Shown here: one piece after another, positions 8,434 to 16,427 of the stretch
How positions within the stretch are numbered: position 1 is the first letter of the stretch
How the letters are laid out: each line of letters starts with the position of its first letter
Assembly: GCF_902459645.1 (NCBI RefSeq)
Contig: NZ_CABPSK010000006.1
Location: 1 to 64,000, forward strand
Direction: 5' to 3'
Length of the DNA: 64,000 bases
From: Pandoraea pneumonica
Lineage (GTDB): Bacteria > Pseudomonadota > Gammaproteobacteria > Burkholderiales > Burkholderiaceae
Notes under the pieces: model-generated
The model's database searches: none
What the model was told of the DNA's origin: nothing
Seen by the model: only the letters and a program-made list of their open reading frames with translations
Position numbers and translations under genes: made by a program

Positions 8434-9093
8434 ATGACGCAAGAGACGCCGCAGTTCGATCCCAACGCCACGCCCGACGCAGAGAGCGCCGAAGCGGCCC
8501 GCAACGAGCGCCATCGTGCCCGCATGGTGCGCAAGAAGGCGCTCATCGACGGCAAGATCGCGCAGGCGCAGCACGATTGCGGCGTGCTCGTCATCACCAC
8601 CGGGAACGGCAAGGGCAAGTCCAGCTCCGGCTTCGGCATGGTGGTGCGTGCCATGGGGCACGGTATGAAAACCGGTGTGGTGCAGTTCATCAAAGGGGCG
8701 ATTCCGACCGGTGAAGAGAAATTCCTGCGCCGCTTTCCCGAGGAATGCGAGTTTCACGTGATGGGCGAGGGTTACACGTGGGACACGCAAGACCGTGCAC
8801 GCGACATCGCCAAAGCCGAAGTGGCGTGGGAGCAAGCGCGCCGCATGCTGAACGACGCTTCGTTCGGTCTGCTGTTGTTCGATGAACTGAACATCGCGCT
8901 CAAGCTCGGCTATCTCGATGTGAACAAGGTGATCGCCGATCTCGAAGCTCGCCCCGAGATGCAGCACGTAGTGATTACCGGTCGCGGCGCACCGCAGGCG
9001 CTGGTCGATGTGGCCGACACGGTGACCGACATGACACCGGTCAAGCACGCATTTGCGCAGGGCATTCGCGCACAACCCGGCGTGGAAATGTAA
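8434..9093 (+). CDS. cobO: Cob(I)yrinic acid a,c-diamide adenosyltransferase
   Basis: I choose ATG 8434, giving 219 residues; a TTG 21 bases upstream is less likely. The P-loop TTGNGKGKSSSGFG begins near residue 55, and the Walker B-like LLLFDELNIALK is intact. This is the CobO/CobA/BtuR adenosyltransferase family. The enzyme transfers the 5'-deoxyadenosyl group of ATP to Co(I) corrinoids and serves both synthesis and salvage. The region before the P-loop holds a basic RHRARMVRKKALIDGKI stretch, as in other family members. Confidence 0.95.
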   Translation: MTQETPQFDPNATPDAESAEAARNERHRARMVRKKALIDGKIAQAQHDCGVLVITTGNGKGKSSSGFGMVVRAMGHGMKTGVVQFIKGAIPTGEEKFLRRFPEECEFHVMGEGYTWDTQDRARDIAKAEVAWEQARRMLNDASFGLLLFDELNIALKLGYLDVNKVIADLEARPEMQHVVITGRGAPQALVDVADTVTDMTPVKHAFAQGIRAQPGVEM

Positions 9094-9166
9094 GCGCTGC
9101 CCGCTGCGCCCATGGCGCCCGATAGTGCCCGCCAGTCTCTAGTATTCGTTTCAGGAAGTCTCACGC

Positions 9167-10255
9167 ATGACCGCTAACACCGCATACAGCCCATTGCTGG
9201 CCGAGTTGTTCGACGTTGCCGCACCGTCCGCGGCGATGGACGCCGCGTTGCAACACGCCATCGATATCAAGACCAAGCCGCCCGGCAGTCTGGGGGCATT
9301 GGAGCGCGTTGCGCTGCAAATCGGCCGCATTCAGCAAAGCCTGACGCCCGACCTCTCGCGCCCTGCGATGCTCGTGTTCGCGGGCGACCACGGCATTGTG
9401 GCCTCGGGCGTGAGTCCCTATCCGCAAGCGGTCACCGCGCAGATGGTGCTCAACTTCCTGCGCGGCGGGGCGGCGATCAATGTGTTCTGCCGTGCCAATC
9501 AGATTGAGATGGAAGTGATTAACGCGGGCGTAGCGGCAGACTTCCCGTCGCATGCGTCGCTCGTCGATATTCCCGTCGCGCGCGGCACGCAGAACTTTCT
9601 CGAAGGCCCCGCGATGTCGCGTGAGCAACTCGAGACGGCGCTGGCTGCCGGTGCTGCACGCGTCGTTGTGCATGCGCAGCGCGGCACGCGCATGATCGGG
9701 TTCGGCGAAATGGGGATCGGCAACACATCGGCCGCGGCCTGTGTGATGCAACGTCTGACAGGCTTGCCGCTCGCGGCGTGCGTGGGACGCGGCACGGGCG
9801 TGGACGACGCGGGTCTTGCGCGCAAGACCGCCGTGTTGGCGCAGGCGCTCGAAGCCCATCCGATGAGCGCAAACGTCGATCCGCTCGATGTGCTGGCCAC
9901 CTTCGGCGGCTTTGAAATCGCGATGATGACCGGTGCGTATCTGGCGGCTGCCAAGCTCGGCTTGGTGATCGTGGTCGACGGATTTATCAGCACGTCGGCA
10001 CTGCTCGTGGCAGCGCGCCTTGCCCCGGCGGTACTCGATTACTGCATTTTTGCGCATGCGTCCGACGAGGCGGGCCACCGCGCCATGCTCGATGCGCTGG
10101 GCGCGGCGCCGCTGCTGCAATTGGGGCTGCGACTGGGTGAGGGCACTGGTGCTGCGCTGGCCATGCCGCTGATTCAGGCCGCCGCCGCCTTTTTGCGCGA
10201 CATGGCGACGTTCGAGGGCGCTGGCGTGAGCGATCGCGACGCCCCTACGGCATGA
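9167..10255 (+). CDS. cobT: Nicotinate-nucleotide:dimethylbenzimidazole phosphoribosyltransferase
   Basis: The 362-residue enzyme has the family motifs KTKPPGSLG, FAGDHGIVASGVSPYPQ, MGIGNTSAAA and LGEGTGAALA. The last carries the Glu that acts as general base in characterised CobT proteins. It makes alpha-ribazole phosphate, the lower-ligand nucleotide of cobalamin. The gene lies between cobO and cobS, and its stop overlaps the cobS start by four bases (ATGA). Confidence 0.97.
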   Translation: MTANTAYSPLLAELFDVAAPSAAMDAALQHAIDIKTKPPGSLGALERVALQIGRIQQSLTPDLSRPAMLVFAGDHGIVASGVSPYPQAVTAQMVLNFLRGGAAINVFCRANQIEMEVINAGVAADFPSHASLVDIPVARGTQNFLEGPAMSREQLETALAAGAARVVVHAQRGTRMIGFGEMGIGNTSAAACVMQRLTGLPLAACVGRGTGVDDAGLARKTAVLAQALEAHPMSANVDPLDVLATFGGFEIAMMTGAYLAAAKLGLVIVVDGFISTSALLVAARLAPAVLDYCIFAHASDEAGHRAMLDALGAAPLLQLGLRLGEGTGAALAMPLIQAAAAFLRDMATFEGAGVSDRDAPTA

Positions 10256-11145
10256 CGACCCCCGCCCCCGATCCGTCCGATCATCCGTCCGGCGATCTGT
10301 CCGGCGATAAATCGACACCGCCCGGTGAGGCGTCGGCGCATGAGTTGGTGCCCACGGCACCCGGTGCACCGATGCACGACGATTGGGGCAAGCAGCAACT
10401 GCGGCTGTTCCTGACGGCGCTCGGCTACTTCACGCGCGTCCCGATCCCCGCTTGGGTGGGCTATTCGCCTGCGCAGTTGAACGCCGCGACACGCTTCTTC
10501 CCGATGGTCGGCGTGTTTGTCGGCTTGCTGGTCGCGTTGCTGACGGTGGCGATGGGAATGATCTGGTCGCCGCGACTGGCGATCGCGCTGGGGCTGGCCG
10601 TGAGTGTGCTGCTCACGGGCGCGTTTCACGAAGACGGTCTTGCCGATTCCGTCGATGCGTTCGGCGGCGCGTTCGCGCGCGAACGCGTGCTCGAGATCAT
10701 GCACGACTCGCGCATCGGCACATACGGGGCGGTCGCGCTATGGCTGGCGCTTGCGATCAAATGGCAGGCGCTGGTCGATGTGCAAGCTGCGTTCGGATGG
10801 GGCGGCTTCGCCATCGTGCTGATCGGTGCGCATGCGGCAAGCCGCTGTATGGCGATCAGTTTGCTGCGTGCGCTGGACTATGTGCGCCCCGAGGGCAAAG
10901 CGAAACCGGTAGCGCAGCGCTTGAGCCTGAATGGCTTGCTGTTCGGCGTGGCGTGCAGCGTGCCGTGGGCATTCTGGCCGGATTGGCGCGCGGGCGTCAC
11001 CGGCGCGGTGGTGCTCGTCGTGCTGCGCGGTGCGTTCATTCGCTATCTGCGCCGTCGTTTGGGCGGCTATACCGGCGACACGTTGGGCTTTGCGCAGCAG
11101 ATTGGCGAACTCGCTCTGTATCTGACGGTGTGCGCATGGATCTGA
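10252..11145 (+). CDS. cobS: Adenosylcobinamide-GDP ribazoletransferase (cobalamin synthase)
   Basis: This 297-residue membrane enzyme has a proline-rich, likely disordered N-terminal 40 residues. The conserved FFPMVGVFVG and the catalytic HEDGLADSVDAFGG acidic motif follow, with several membrane helices. It joins adenosylcobinamide-GDP to alpha-ribazole phosphate, the last assembly step, in the inner membrane. The N-terminal extension is longer than in E. coli CobS. The cobC start lies inside its last codons. Confidence 0.96.
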   Translation: MTTPAPDPSDHPSGDLSGDKSTPPGEASAHELVPTAPGAPMHDDWGKQQLRLFLTALGYFTRVPIPAWVGYSPAQLNAATRFFPMVGVFVGLLVALLTVAMGMIWSPRLAIALGLAVSVLLTGAFHEDGLADSVDAFGGAFARERVLEIMHDSRIGTYGAVALWLALAIKWQALVDVQAAFGWGGFAIVLIGAHAASRCMAISLLRALDYVRPEGKAKPVAQRLSLNGLLFGVACSVPWAFWPDWRAGVTGAVVLVVLRGAFIRYLRRRLGGYTGDTLGFAQQIGELALYLTVCAWI

Positions 11146-11738
11146 TTCTGCTGCGGCATCCGCCGCCCGATGTCGCGCCGGGCGTTTGCTACGGTCAGAC
11201 CGATTTGCCGGTCGATGCCGCCAAGTTCGACGTCACGGTGGCAGCGATGCGCCAGAAACTGGTGACGCTGCTCGACGGCCGCCGTCCCCTGGCCATCCAT
11301 AGCAGCCCATTGCAGCGTGCGCGAGACGCGGCACAGTCGATCGCTGCATCGTTGGGTATGCCGGTCACGGAAGATGCCCGCTTGTCGGAAATGCATTTCG
11401 GCGAGTGGGAAATGCAGGCGTGGAACACCATTGATCGTGACCAACTCGATGCGTGGGCCAACGACGTTACCGGGTTTTCGCCCCCGGGTGGCGAGTCGGC
11501 GCACGACGTGGCTTCACGCATGGCCGCATGGGCAAAGGCGGTGCTGGCCACGACTAAAGACTCGGCCCGCGATGTGCATGTCGCGGTGACACATGCTGGC
11601 CCCATGCGATTGCATGCCGCAGCCGCACTCGGTATGCCGCCCACGGCGTGTTTGTCGTGGGCGCTCGATTTCGGCGCAGTTTGCGCCTTGCGCGTGAGCA
11701 ACGACGGGCAAGCCTGCCTGCTTCGCTGGAACGGCTGA
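11136..11738 (+). CDS. cobC: Alpha-ribazole phosphatase-like histidine phosphatase
   Basis: The ATG at 11136 overlaps the end of cobS by ten bases and gives 200 residues. The protein is a phosphoglycerate-mutase-type histidine phosphatase: an RHPPP catalytic His motif (in place of the usual RHG), HSSPLQRARD, MHFGEWEMQ and the second catalytic His in VTHAGPMR. In cobalamin synthesis CobC removes the phosphate of the lower-ligand nucleotide. The RHP variant is common in CobC-like proteins. The location at the end of the operon supports the assignment. Confidence 0.88.
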   Translation: MDLILLRHPPPDVAPGVCYGQTDLPVDAAKFDVTVAAMRQKLVTLLDGRRPLAIHSSPLQRARDAAQSIAASLGMPVTEDARLSEMHFGEWEMQAWNTIDRDQLDAWANDVTGFSPPGGESAHDVASRMAAWAKAVLATTKDSARDVHVAVTHAGPMRLHAAAALGMPPTACLSWALDFGAVCALRVSNDGQACLLRWNG

Positions 11739-11742
11739 CAGA

Positions 11743-12702
11743 CTACTGCGCCGCCGCCTTGGTGCGCCGTTCGCGCGCGATATCGAGGTCTTCGCACATC
11801 GTGCGTGCGCCATCGAGAATGCGGGGGCCGGGCCGGTTGATCAGATCGCCGTCGATACCGAATAAGTTGTTGTGCGCGACGGCAGGAAGTTGCGTCCACT
11901 TACGCCAGCTATCGAGCGTGGCGAGCGGCTTGTCCGACTTCGTGGCCCCGGGGGTTGCGGTGAACATCGCTTCCGGGCGCTTCGCGAGCACGGCTTCGAC
12001 CGACACGCGCGGCACCAGCGCAGGCTCGTCGGCGAAGACATTGACGCCGCCACACAGCCGGATGACGTCGCTCACCATATGCGTGCCGTTGAGCGTCATC
12101 AACGGCTGCGTCCACACTTGATAGAACACCGGCACCGGCGCGCGCGATGAATACTGCATGCGCAGTGCCTCGTAACGCGCACGGAACGCGTTGGCGGCGG
12201 CCTGTGCCTTCGCGGGCGTGCCGGTGAGCGCACCCAGACGCTCGATGGCGTCGGGCAGGTCGGTCAAATGTTTCGGTTCCGAATAGAACACCGGCAACTT
12301 CAACTGGCGCAGCGCTTCGACTTGCCGCTGCGAATTGCCATGCATCCACACCACCAGCAGATCGGGCTTGAGCGCCAGAATGCGTTCGAGATCGAGCGCG
12401 CTGTTGTCGCCCACGCGCGGGATGCGACGTGCGGCTTCCGGGTAATCGGAGTACGCGACGGCACCGACCACGCGATCGCCTGCGCCTGCGGCAAACAGCA
12501 ACTCGGTGGCATGCGGCGCCAGACTCACGACCCGCTGCGCCGGGGCGGGCAGCGTCACGGTCGCACCGGTGTCGTCTTTGACGGAGATCGCTGCGTGGAC
12601 GCTGGCGACGAAGCCAACTGTCGAGAGAAGCGTGAAGGACAGCGCGGACAGCACGGCAGCGCGGGCGCTACGGCGAGAAAGAGTCTGGAGAGTCAGCGGC
12701 AT
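11743..12702 (-). CDS. btuF: BtuF-like periplasmic cobalamin-binding protein
   Basis: From ATG 12702 the protein has 319 residues, with a signal peptide ending near SVHAAI. The body is a class III periplasmic binding protein: VVSLAPHATELLFAAGAGDRVVGAVAYSDYP, RIPRVGD, LDLERILALKPDLLVVW. This opening is typical of BtuF. It should deliver corrinoid to BtuCD. The gene is convergent with cobC, with only four bases between stops, so it is transcribed apart from btuCD. An in-frame upstream ATG at 12747 would add 15 residues ahead of the signal peptide and is less likely. Siderophore binding is an alternative; the context favours B12. Confidence 0.82.
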   Translation of the reverse strand: MPLTLQTLSRRSARAAVLSALSFTLLSTVGFVASVHAAISVKDDTGATVTLPAPAQRVVSLAPHATELLFAAGAGDRVVGAVAYSDYPEAARRIPRVGDNSALDLERILALKPDLLVVWMHGNSQRQVEALRQLKLPVFYSEPKHLTDLPDAIERLGALTGTPAKAQAAANAFRARYEALRMQYSSRAPVPVFYQVWTQPLMTLNGTHMVSDVIRLCGGVNVFADEPALVPRVSVEAVLAKRPEAMFTATPGATKSDKPLATLDSWRKWTQLPAVAHNNLFGIDGDLINRPGPRILDGARTMCEDLDIARERRTKAAAQ

Positions 12703-12989
12703 TGACCGGGGAAGGAAGGCGTGGAAATGGGCTAGAAGGGCGTCCATCGACGCGATGAATCATCACGTGGCCCACAATATGGACCCCGTGCTGAACGACG
12801 AGCCCCGCCATTTTCGACGCGTTGCCGCGCCGCCGCAAGGACGGCGACGCATGGGCCGCTGTCTCGCCCACCGTGCGCCGCTCGCGAGGGTAAGATGCCC
12901 ACGTGGCGAACCGATGTCACCTGGTTGCGGTCGAACGATGCGTAACATGTCCGGCACAGATGCCCGGGCGAGATAAGGAGTGAATTGAC

Positions 12990-13172
12990 GTGAACGACGT
13001 GAAACGAAATTTCAGCATTTTGGGCGCGCTGATGGTGGCGCTCATGCTCGGCGCTTGCGCCAACACTGGCAGCGGCACGGGCGATTCGAGTTCGTCGGCG
13101 CGCAGCGGCGGTACGGGCAAAGTGGAGATGTACGGCGTGATCGACGGCGGTGTGACCACCACCATCAAATAA
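12990..13172 (+). CDS. Small lipoprotein, 60 residues, function unknown
   Basis: This gene has a GTG start with a TAAGGAG ribosome site 9 bases upstream. The short signal peptide ends in the lipobox LMLGAC, so the mature protein is lipidated at Cys25 and about 36 residues long, with Gly/Ser-rich sequence and a C-terminal VEMYGVIDGGVTTTIK tail. I do not recognise a named function. A predicted mature lipoprotein this small may be an envelope or stress-linked peptide. It is not part of the cobalamin pathway. Confidence 0.72.
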   Translation: MNDVKRNFSILGALMVALMLGACANTGSGTGDSSSSARSGGTGKVEMYGVIDGGVTTTIK

Positions 13173-13199
13173 GCCGTCACGCGGTAACCCGGCAGGAAA

Positions 13200-13244
13200 A
13201 CGACTACGCCCCCTGACTCAAATGAGTTCAGGGGGCGTAGTCGT
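13200..13244 (-). terminator. Strong 17-bp hairpin between two convergent lipoprotein genes
   Basis: The arms at 13200-13216 and 13228-13244 are perfectly complementary over 17 bases around an 11-base loop that can itself pair. On the minus strand the stem is followed by TTTTCC, fitting termination of the 13306-13530 gene. On the plus strand no T tract follows, though the stem may still stop or protect the upstream lipoprotein mRNA. Confidence 0.7.
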
Positions 13245-13305
13245 TGTGGCGCAGCGCAGAATCGACCGTATGCCCGATCGAAGCCCGCGGCAACGCCGAG
13301 CGGCG

Positions 13306-13530
13306 TTAGTTGGAGGCCGGAGCCGGGGCGGCAGCGCCTGCGTCCGAAGCCGGTGCCATGGCGGCGCCAGCATCGCTTGCCGGGGCGGTGCTATCCGCCG
13401 GGGCGGCGGCCGGAGCCGATGCCGTGGTATCGGCGGCCGGAGCGGCCGATTGATCTTCCTTCTTCGAGCAACCCACCATCACGACGGTGGCGGTCAGGAG
13501 CGTAGCAAGCAACAGCGGCAGTTTTTTCAT
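13306..13530 (-). CDS. Small Ala/Pro-rich lipoprotein, 74 residues
   Basis: The start ATG is preceded by AAAGGA. A signal peptide ends in the lipobox VMVGC, and the mature part (KKEDQSAAPAADTTASAP...) is almost entirely Ala, Pro, Ser and Asp, with ASDAGAA occurring twice. Such low-complexity tails are probably unfolded spacers at the outer membrane. No domain is recognisable. Similar short Ala-rich lipoproteins are frequent in Burkholderiaceae, usually annotated as hypothetical. Confidence 0.75.
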   Translation of the reverse strand: MKKLPLLLATLLTATVVMVGCSKKEDQSAAPAADTTASAPAAAPADSTAPASDAGAAMAPASDAGAAAPAPASN

Positions 13531-13784
13531 TTGGTCGTCCTTTTATATAGGGAAAGCCCTTGCGAAAGAACCCTCAGTCTAACGGCGCCCTGAGGCGAAG
13601 GCTGTGTGCATTTGTTGCAGAAATGCTTCAATTTGTAACGAAAACGGCGGCAAACGCATGTCATTTAATACCGCGTAAGGCGCCGCTGGGGCGGCGCGCC
13701 GTCTAACGAACGGACAGGGCACGCCCGATCAGAAGCATAACGGGGAGTTTGGATGGCTGCCGGGCACGGCAGTTCCCACAAATT

Positions 13785-14852
13785 TCAGGTGCGGGATATT
13801 TCGTCGAGTGCGTCGCGCAAGCGTTGCCAGTCCGATTCGTGCGCAGGAAGGCCCAGGCGCAGGCTCGGTAGCAGTCGCGTGCCGCCTGTTTCCAGCGGCA
13901 CATGATGGTCGCCGAAGAAACGCGTCCAAATACCGCGGACGGCCAATTGCGTGTGCCAGGCGGAGGCTGCCGGATGCGGTGTCCACGCAAAGAGCGGCGT
14001 GCCGCGCGCCGGCCAATCATAGGCATGCAATAGCGTCAGAAGCCGCTCTCCGTCGCGTTGTAGACGCTCGCGCGTGGCAGATTGCCATGCAGTGTCGCGT
14101 AACGCCGCGCGTGCGGCGAAGCGGGCAGGGCCACTGACGGTCCACGCGCCAAGGGCGTGCGCCAGACGCTGGCCAAGGTCGGGCGGACAAAGCGCGAACC
14201 CCGCCCGCACACCGGCCAGCCCAAAGAACTTACCCACCGAGCGCAGCACGACGAGGCCGTCTTGCCCAGCGCGCGACGCCATCGAGGCGTCCGGCGATAC
14301 ATCGGCGAAGGCTTCGTCGACAATCAACAAGCCACCGCGCGCAGCCAGCGAACCTTGCCATGACGACAAGGTTTCGCGCGTCACGTGCCGCGTTGTCGGA
14401 TTATCGGGATTCACCCAAACGAGATAGTCGATGTCGTCGAGGAGTCCGGCCTCTGGGCCGGGCCACGGCACCAGCGTATGCCCGGCCCGGAGGAACGCCG
14501 GGACGTATTCGCTGTACGTGAGCGAAGCGATGGTCACCCGCCCCGGGGGCAGCAGCGTTGGGAGCGTGCGAATAGCGGCTTGCGATCCGGCACAGGGCAC
14601 CACGGTGTTCGCAGGCGCGCTGTAGTACTGGGCCGCGACTTCAATCAAATCGTCGAAGTCATCCGGCAGGTCGCGCCACACCTCGGGCGGTGGCGTCGGC
14701 ACCGGGTAGCCGTGCGGATTGATGCCGGTCGACAGATCGAGCCATTCTTCGCGTGGTCGCTTAAAGCGCGCGATGGCTTCGCCCAGATTGCCGCCGTGGC
14801 GGGGGGCGGGCGGCATCGGCACGGGGGCTACGGGTGTTGTCATGTCGCTCAT
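13785..14852 (-). CDS. cobD: Threonine-phosphate decarboxylase (cobalamin aminopropanol arm)
   Basis: From ATG 14852, behind a GGGAG ribosome site and overlapping the cbiB stop, the protein has 355 residues. It is a fold-type I PLP enzyme: LSTGINPHGYPVP, VWVNPDNPTTRHV, LLIVDEAFAD and the PLP-lysine motif SVGKFFGLAGVRAGF. CobD makes (R)-1-amino-2-propanol phosphate, the linker attached by the CbiB enzyme encoded upstream. Some annotations call this gene cobC in the Pseudomonas naming. Histidinol-phosphate aminotransferase is the closest alternative, but the N-terminal HGGN motif and the context decide. Confidence 0.94.
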   Translation of the reverse strand: MSDMTTPVAPVPMPPAPRHGGNLGEAIARFKRPREEWLDLSTGINPHGYPVPTPPPEVWRDLPDDFDDLIEVAAQYYSAPANTVVPCAGSQAAIRTLPTLLPPGRVTIASLTYSEYVPAFLRAGHTLVPWPGPEAGLLDDIDYLVWVNPDNPTTRHVTRETLSSWQGSLAARGGLLIVDEAFADVSPDASMASRAGQDGLVVLRSVGKFFGLAGVRAGFALCPPDLGQRLAHALGAWTVSGPARFAARAALRDTAWQSATRERLQRDGERLLTLLHAYDWPARGTPLFAWTPHPAASAWHTQLAVRGIWTRFFGDHHVPLETGGTRLLPSLRLGLPAHESDWQRLRDALDEISRT

Positions 14853-15829
14853 ACCACTCCCACGGGCATTGCGTCCGCCTGCGAGGCGGCGAATAAGGCG
14901 AGTGCGCCGGTGACCACGAGCCACATCCACATCGAACGGGAGATGAGTCGCCAGGCGGCCTTGATGTGTTGTGCGGACGGTTCCATGCCGCAGCCCAGCG
15001 GCGGACGTGTTTCCCATTCGCCGTGATAGCGGGCGGGCCCGCCGAGTTGCACGCCGAGGCTGCCCGCACCGGCTGCCATCACGGGGCCCGCGTTGGGGCT
15101 CGACCACGCGCTCGCTTGCGTGCGCCAGCAGTCGATGGCGCGGGCGACATCGCCGAAGATGGCGTAACTCGCGGCGGTGAGCCGTGCCGGAATCCAGTTC
15201 AGCAGATCGTCGATACGCGCTGCGGGGCGGCCGAAATACAGAAACTGTTCGGTGCGATAGCCCCACATGGCGTCGAGCGTATTGGCTAGCCGGAACAGCA
15301 CCACGCCGGGCGCTCCGGCGATGGCAAACCAGAAGAGCGCACCGAAGATGGCGTCGTTGCCGTTCTCTAGCGTCGATTCGACAGCGGCGCGTGCGATATC
15401 CGACGCGCTGGCGTCTTCGGTGTCGCGCGAGACGATGCGTGACGTCAGTTCACGCGCTTGCGGCAGGTCGCCATCGCGCAGCGCGCGGGCGATGGGCATG
15501 ACGTGTTCGCGCAGGCTGCGTGCGCCGAGGGCGGCATACAGCGCGAGCGCTTGCCAGACGATGCCGCCCCAGCCGGGCAGGAACGTGAGCGCCCACGCGA
15601 TGAGCACGGGCACGAGCAGCATGAGCGTCCAGCCCCAAGCGCCGCGCACCATCGCGCTGAAGGGTTTGTCGCGGGTGTCGGCGCTGTTGAGCCACGCCTC
15701 GACACCTGCCGCGACGAAACCGAAGCCGACGAGCGGATGCCAGCGTTTCGGTTCGCCGAGCCACGCATCGAGCAACACGCCGATGAGGCCGGCGAGCCAG
15801 AGCGATTCAGGGGAGAGTCCGGTGAGCAT
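14849..15829 (-). CDS. cbiB: Adenosylcobinamide-phosphate synthase
   Basis: The 326-residue integral membrane protein starts MLTGLSPESLWLAGLIGVLLDAWLGEP, followed by WHPLVGFG, and carries the family segments ARAAVESTLENGNDAIFGALFW and NTLDAMWGYRTEQFLYFG. It condenses adenosylcobyric acid with aminopropanol (phosphate), linking the products of cobQ and cobD. It sits between cobU (6 bases upstream) and cobD (4-base overlap) in a tight minus-strand operon. In Pseudomonas nomenclature it is called CobD. Confidence 0.95.
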   Translation of the reverse strand: MLTGLSPESLWLAGLIGVLLDAWLGEPKRWHPLVGFGFVAAGVEAWLNSADTRDKPFSAMVRGAWGWTLMLLVPVLIAWALTFLPGWGGIVWQALALYAALGARSLREHVMPIARALRDGDLPQARELTSRIVSRDTEDASASDIARAAVESTLENGNDAIFGALFWFAIAGAPGVVLFRLANTLDAMWGYRTEQFLYFGRPAARIDDLLNWIPARLTAASYAIFGDVARAIDCWRTQASAWSSPNAGPVMAAGAGSLGVQLGGPARYHGEWETRPPLGCGMEPSAQHIKAAWRLISRSMWMWLVVTGALALFAASQADAMPVGVV

Positions 15830-15835
15830 CCGCCA

Positions 15836-16387
15836 TCATCCTTTGACGGCCATGGGCAGGCCGGCGACGACAAAACGCACCTGCGGTGCCAGCGCAGCGA
15901 CGCGCTGGTTGAGGCGGCCAAGTTCATCGACATAGCGTCGCGTGAGCGAGCCCATCGGGATGACGCCAAGGCCGATTTCGTTGCTCACGACGATGAGTTT
16001 GCCGGGGGCGGTGGACAGCGCCTGCGCGAGGTCATCGACGACGTCGTGCCACGCCGCGTCGTCGACAGGGACATCGGGGCCATCGTCTGGCGGGCAGAGC
16101 CAACCGGCGAGCCACAACGGTAGGCAATCGACGAGAACGCAGTGACCTTCGCGCGCCGTTTCGCGCAATGCGCCAGCGAGATCGCGACCGACTTCTACCG
16201 TGGGCCAATGGGCTGGCCGACTGGCGCGATGATGGGCGATGCGAGCACGCATCTCGGGTTCGTCGCTCACCGCAGCGGTGGCGAGGTAGCTGACTGGCAG
16301 GCCGCTTTCCGACGCGAGGCGCTCTGCGAACGCACTCTTGCCGGAGCGCGCGCCACCCAGCACGAAAGTCAGGTCGTGGGCACTCAT
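15836..16387 (-). CDS. cobU: Adenosylcobinamide kinase / GTP guanylyltransferase
   Basis: The start at 16387 gives 183 residues, the normal size. The P-loop LGGARSGKS is at residues 10-18. The His pair in [10 protein letters not shown] (His52/His53) includes the residue expected to carry GMP, and [12 protein letters not shown] and [12 protein letters not shown] complete the family pattern. It phosphorylates adenosylcobinamide and then transfers GMP, yielding the CobS substrate. The gene is first in the cobU-cbiB-cobD operon and is divergent from cobQ with only 40 bases between starts. Confidence 0.95.
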   Translation of the reverse strand: MSAHDLTFVLGGARSGKSAFAERLASESGLPVSYLATAAVSDEPEMRARIAHHRASRPAHWPTVEVGRDLAGALRETAREGHCVLVDCLPLWLAGWLCPPDDGPDVPVDDAAWHDVVDDLAQALSTAPGKLIVVSNEIGLGVIPMGSLTRRYVDELGRLNQRVAALAPQVRFVVAGLPMAVKG

Positions 16388-16427
16388 GGGCGATATTGTA
16401 CGAGCGCCCGATGCGATAATCCGCTCC

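Noticed and set aside
14853-15266. N-terminal extension of cobD into cbiB
   Set aside because: It would overlap almost half of cbiB and is Arg/His-rich; ATG 14852 with GGGAG and the 4-base overlap with cbiB is the normal start.
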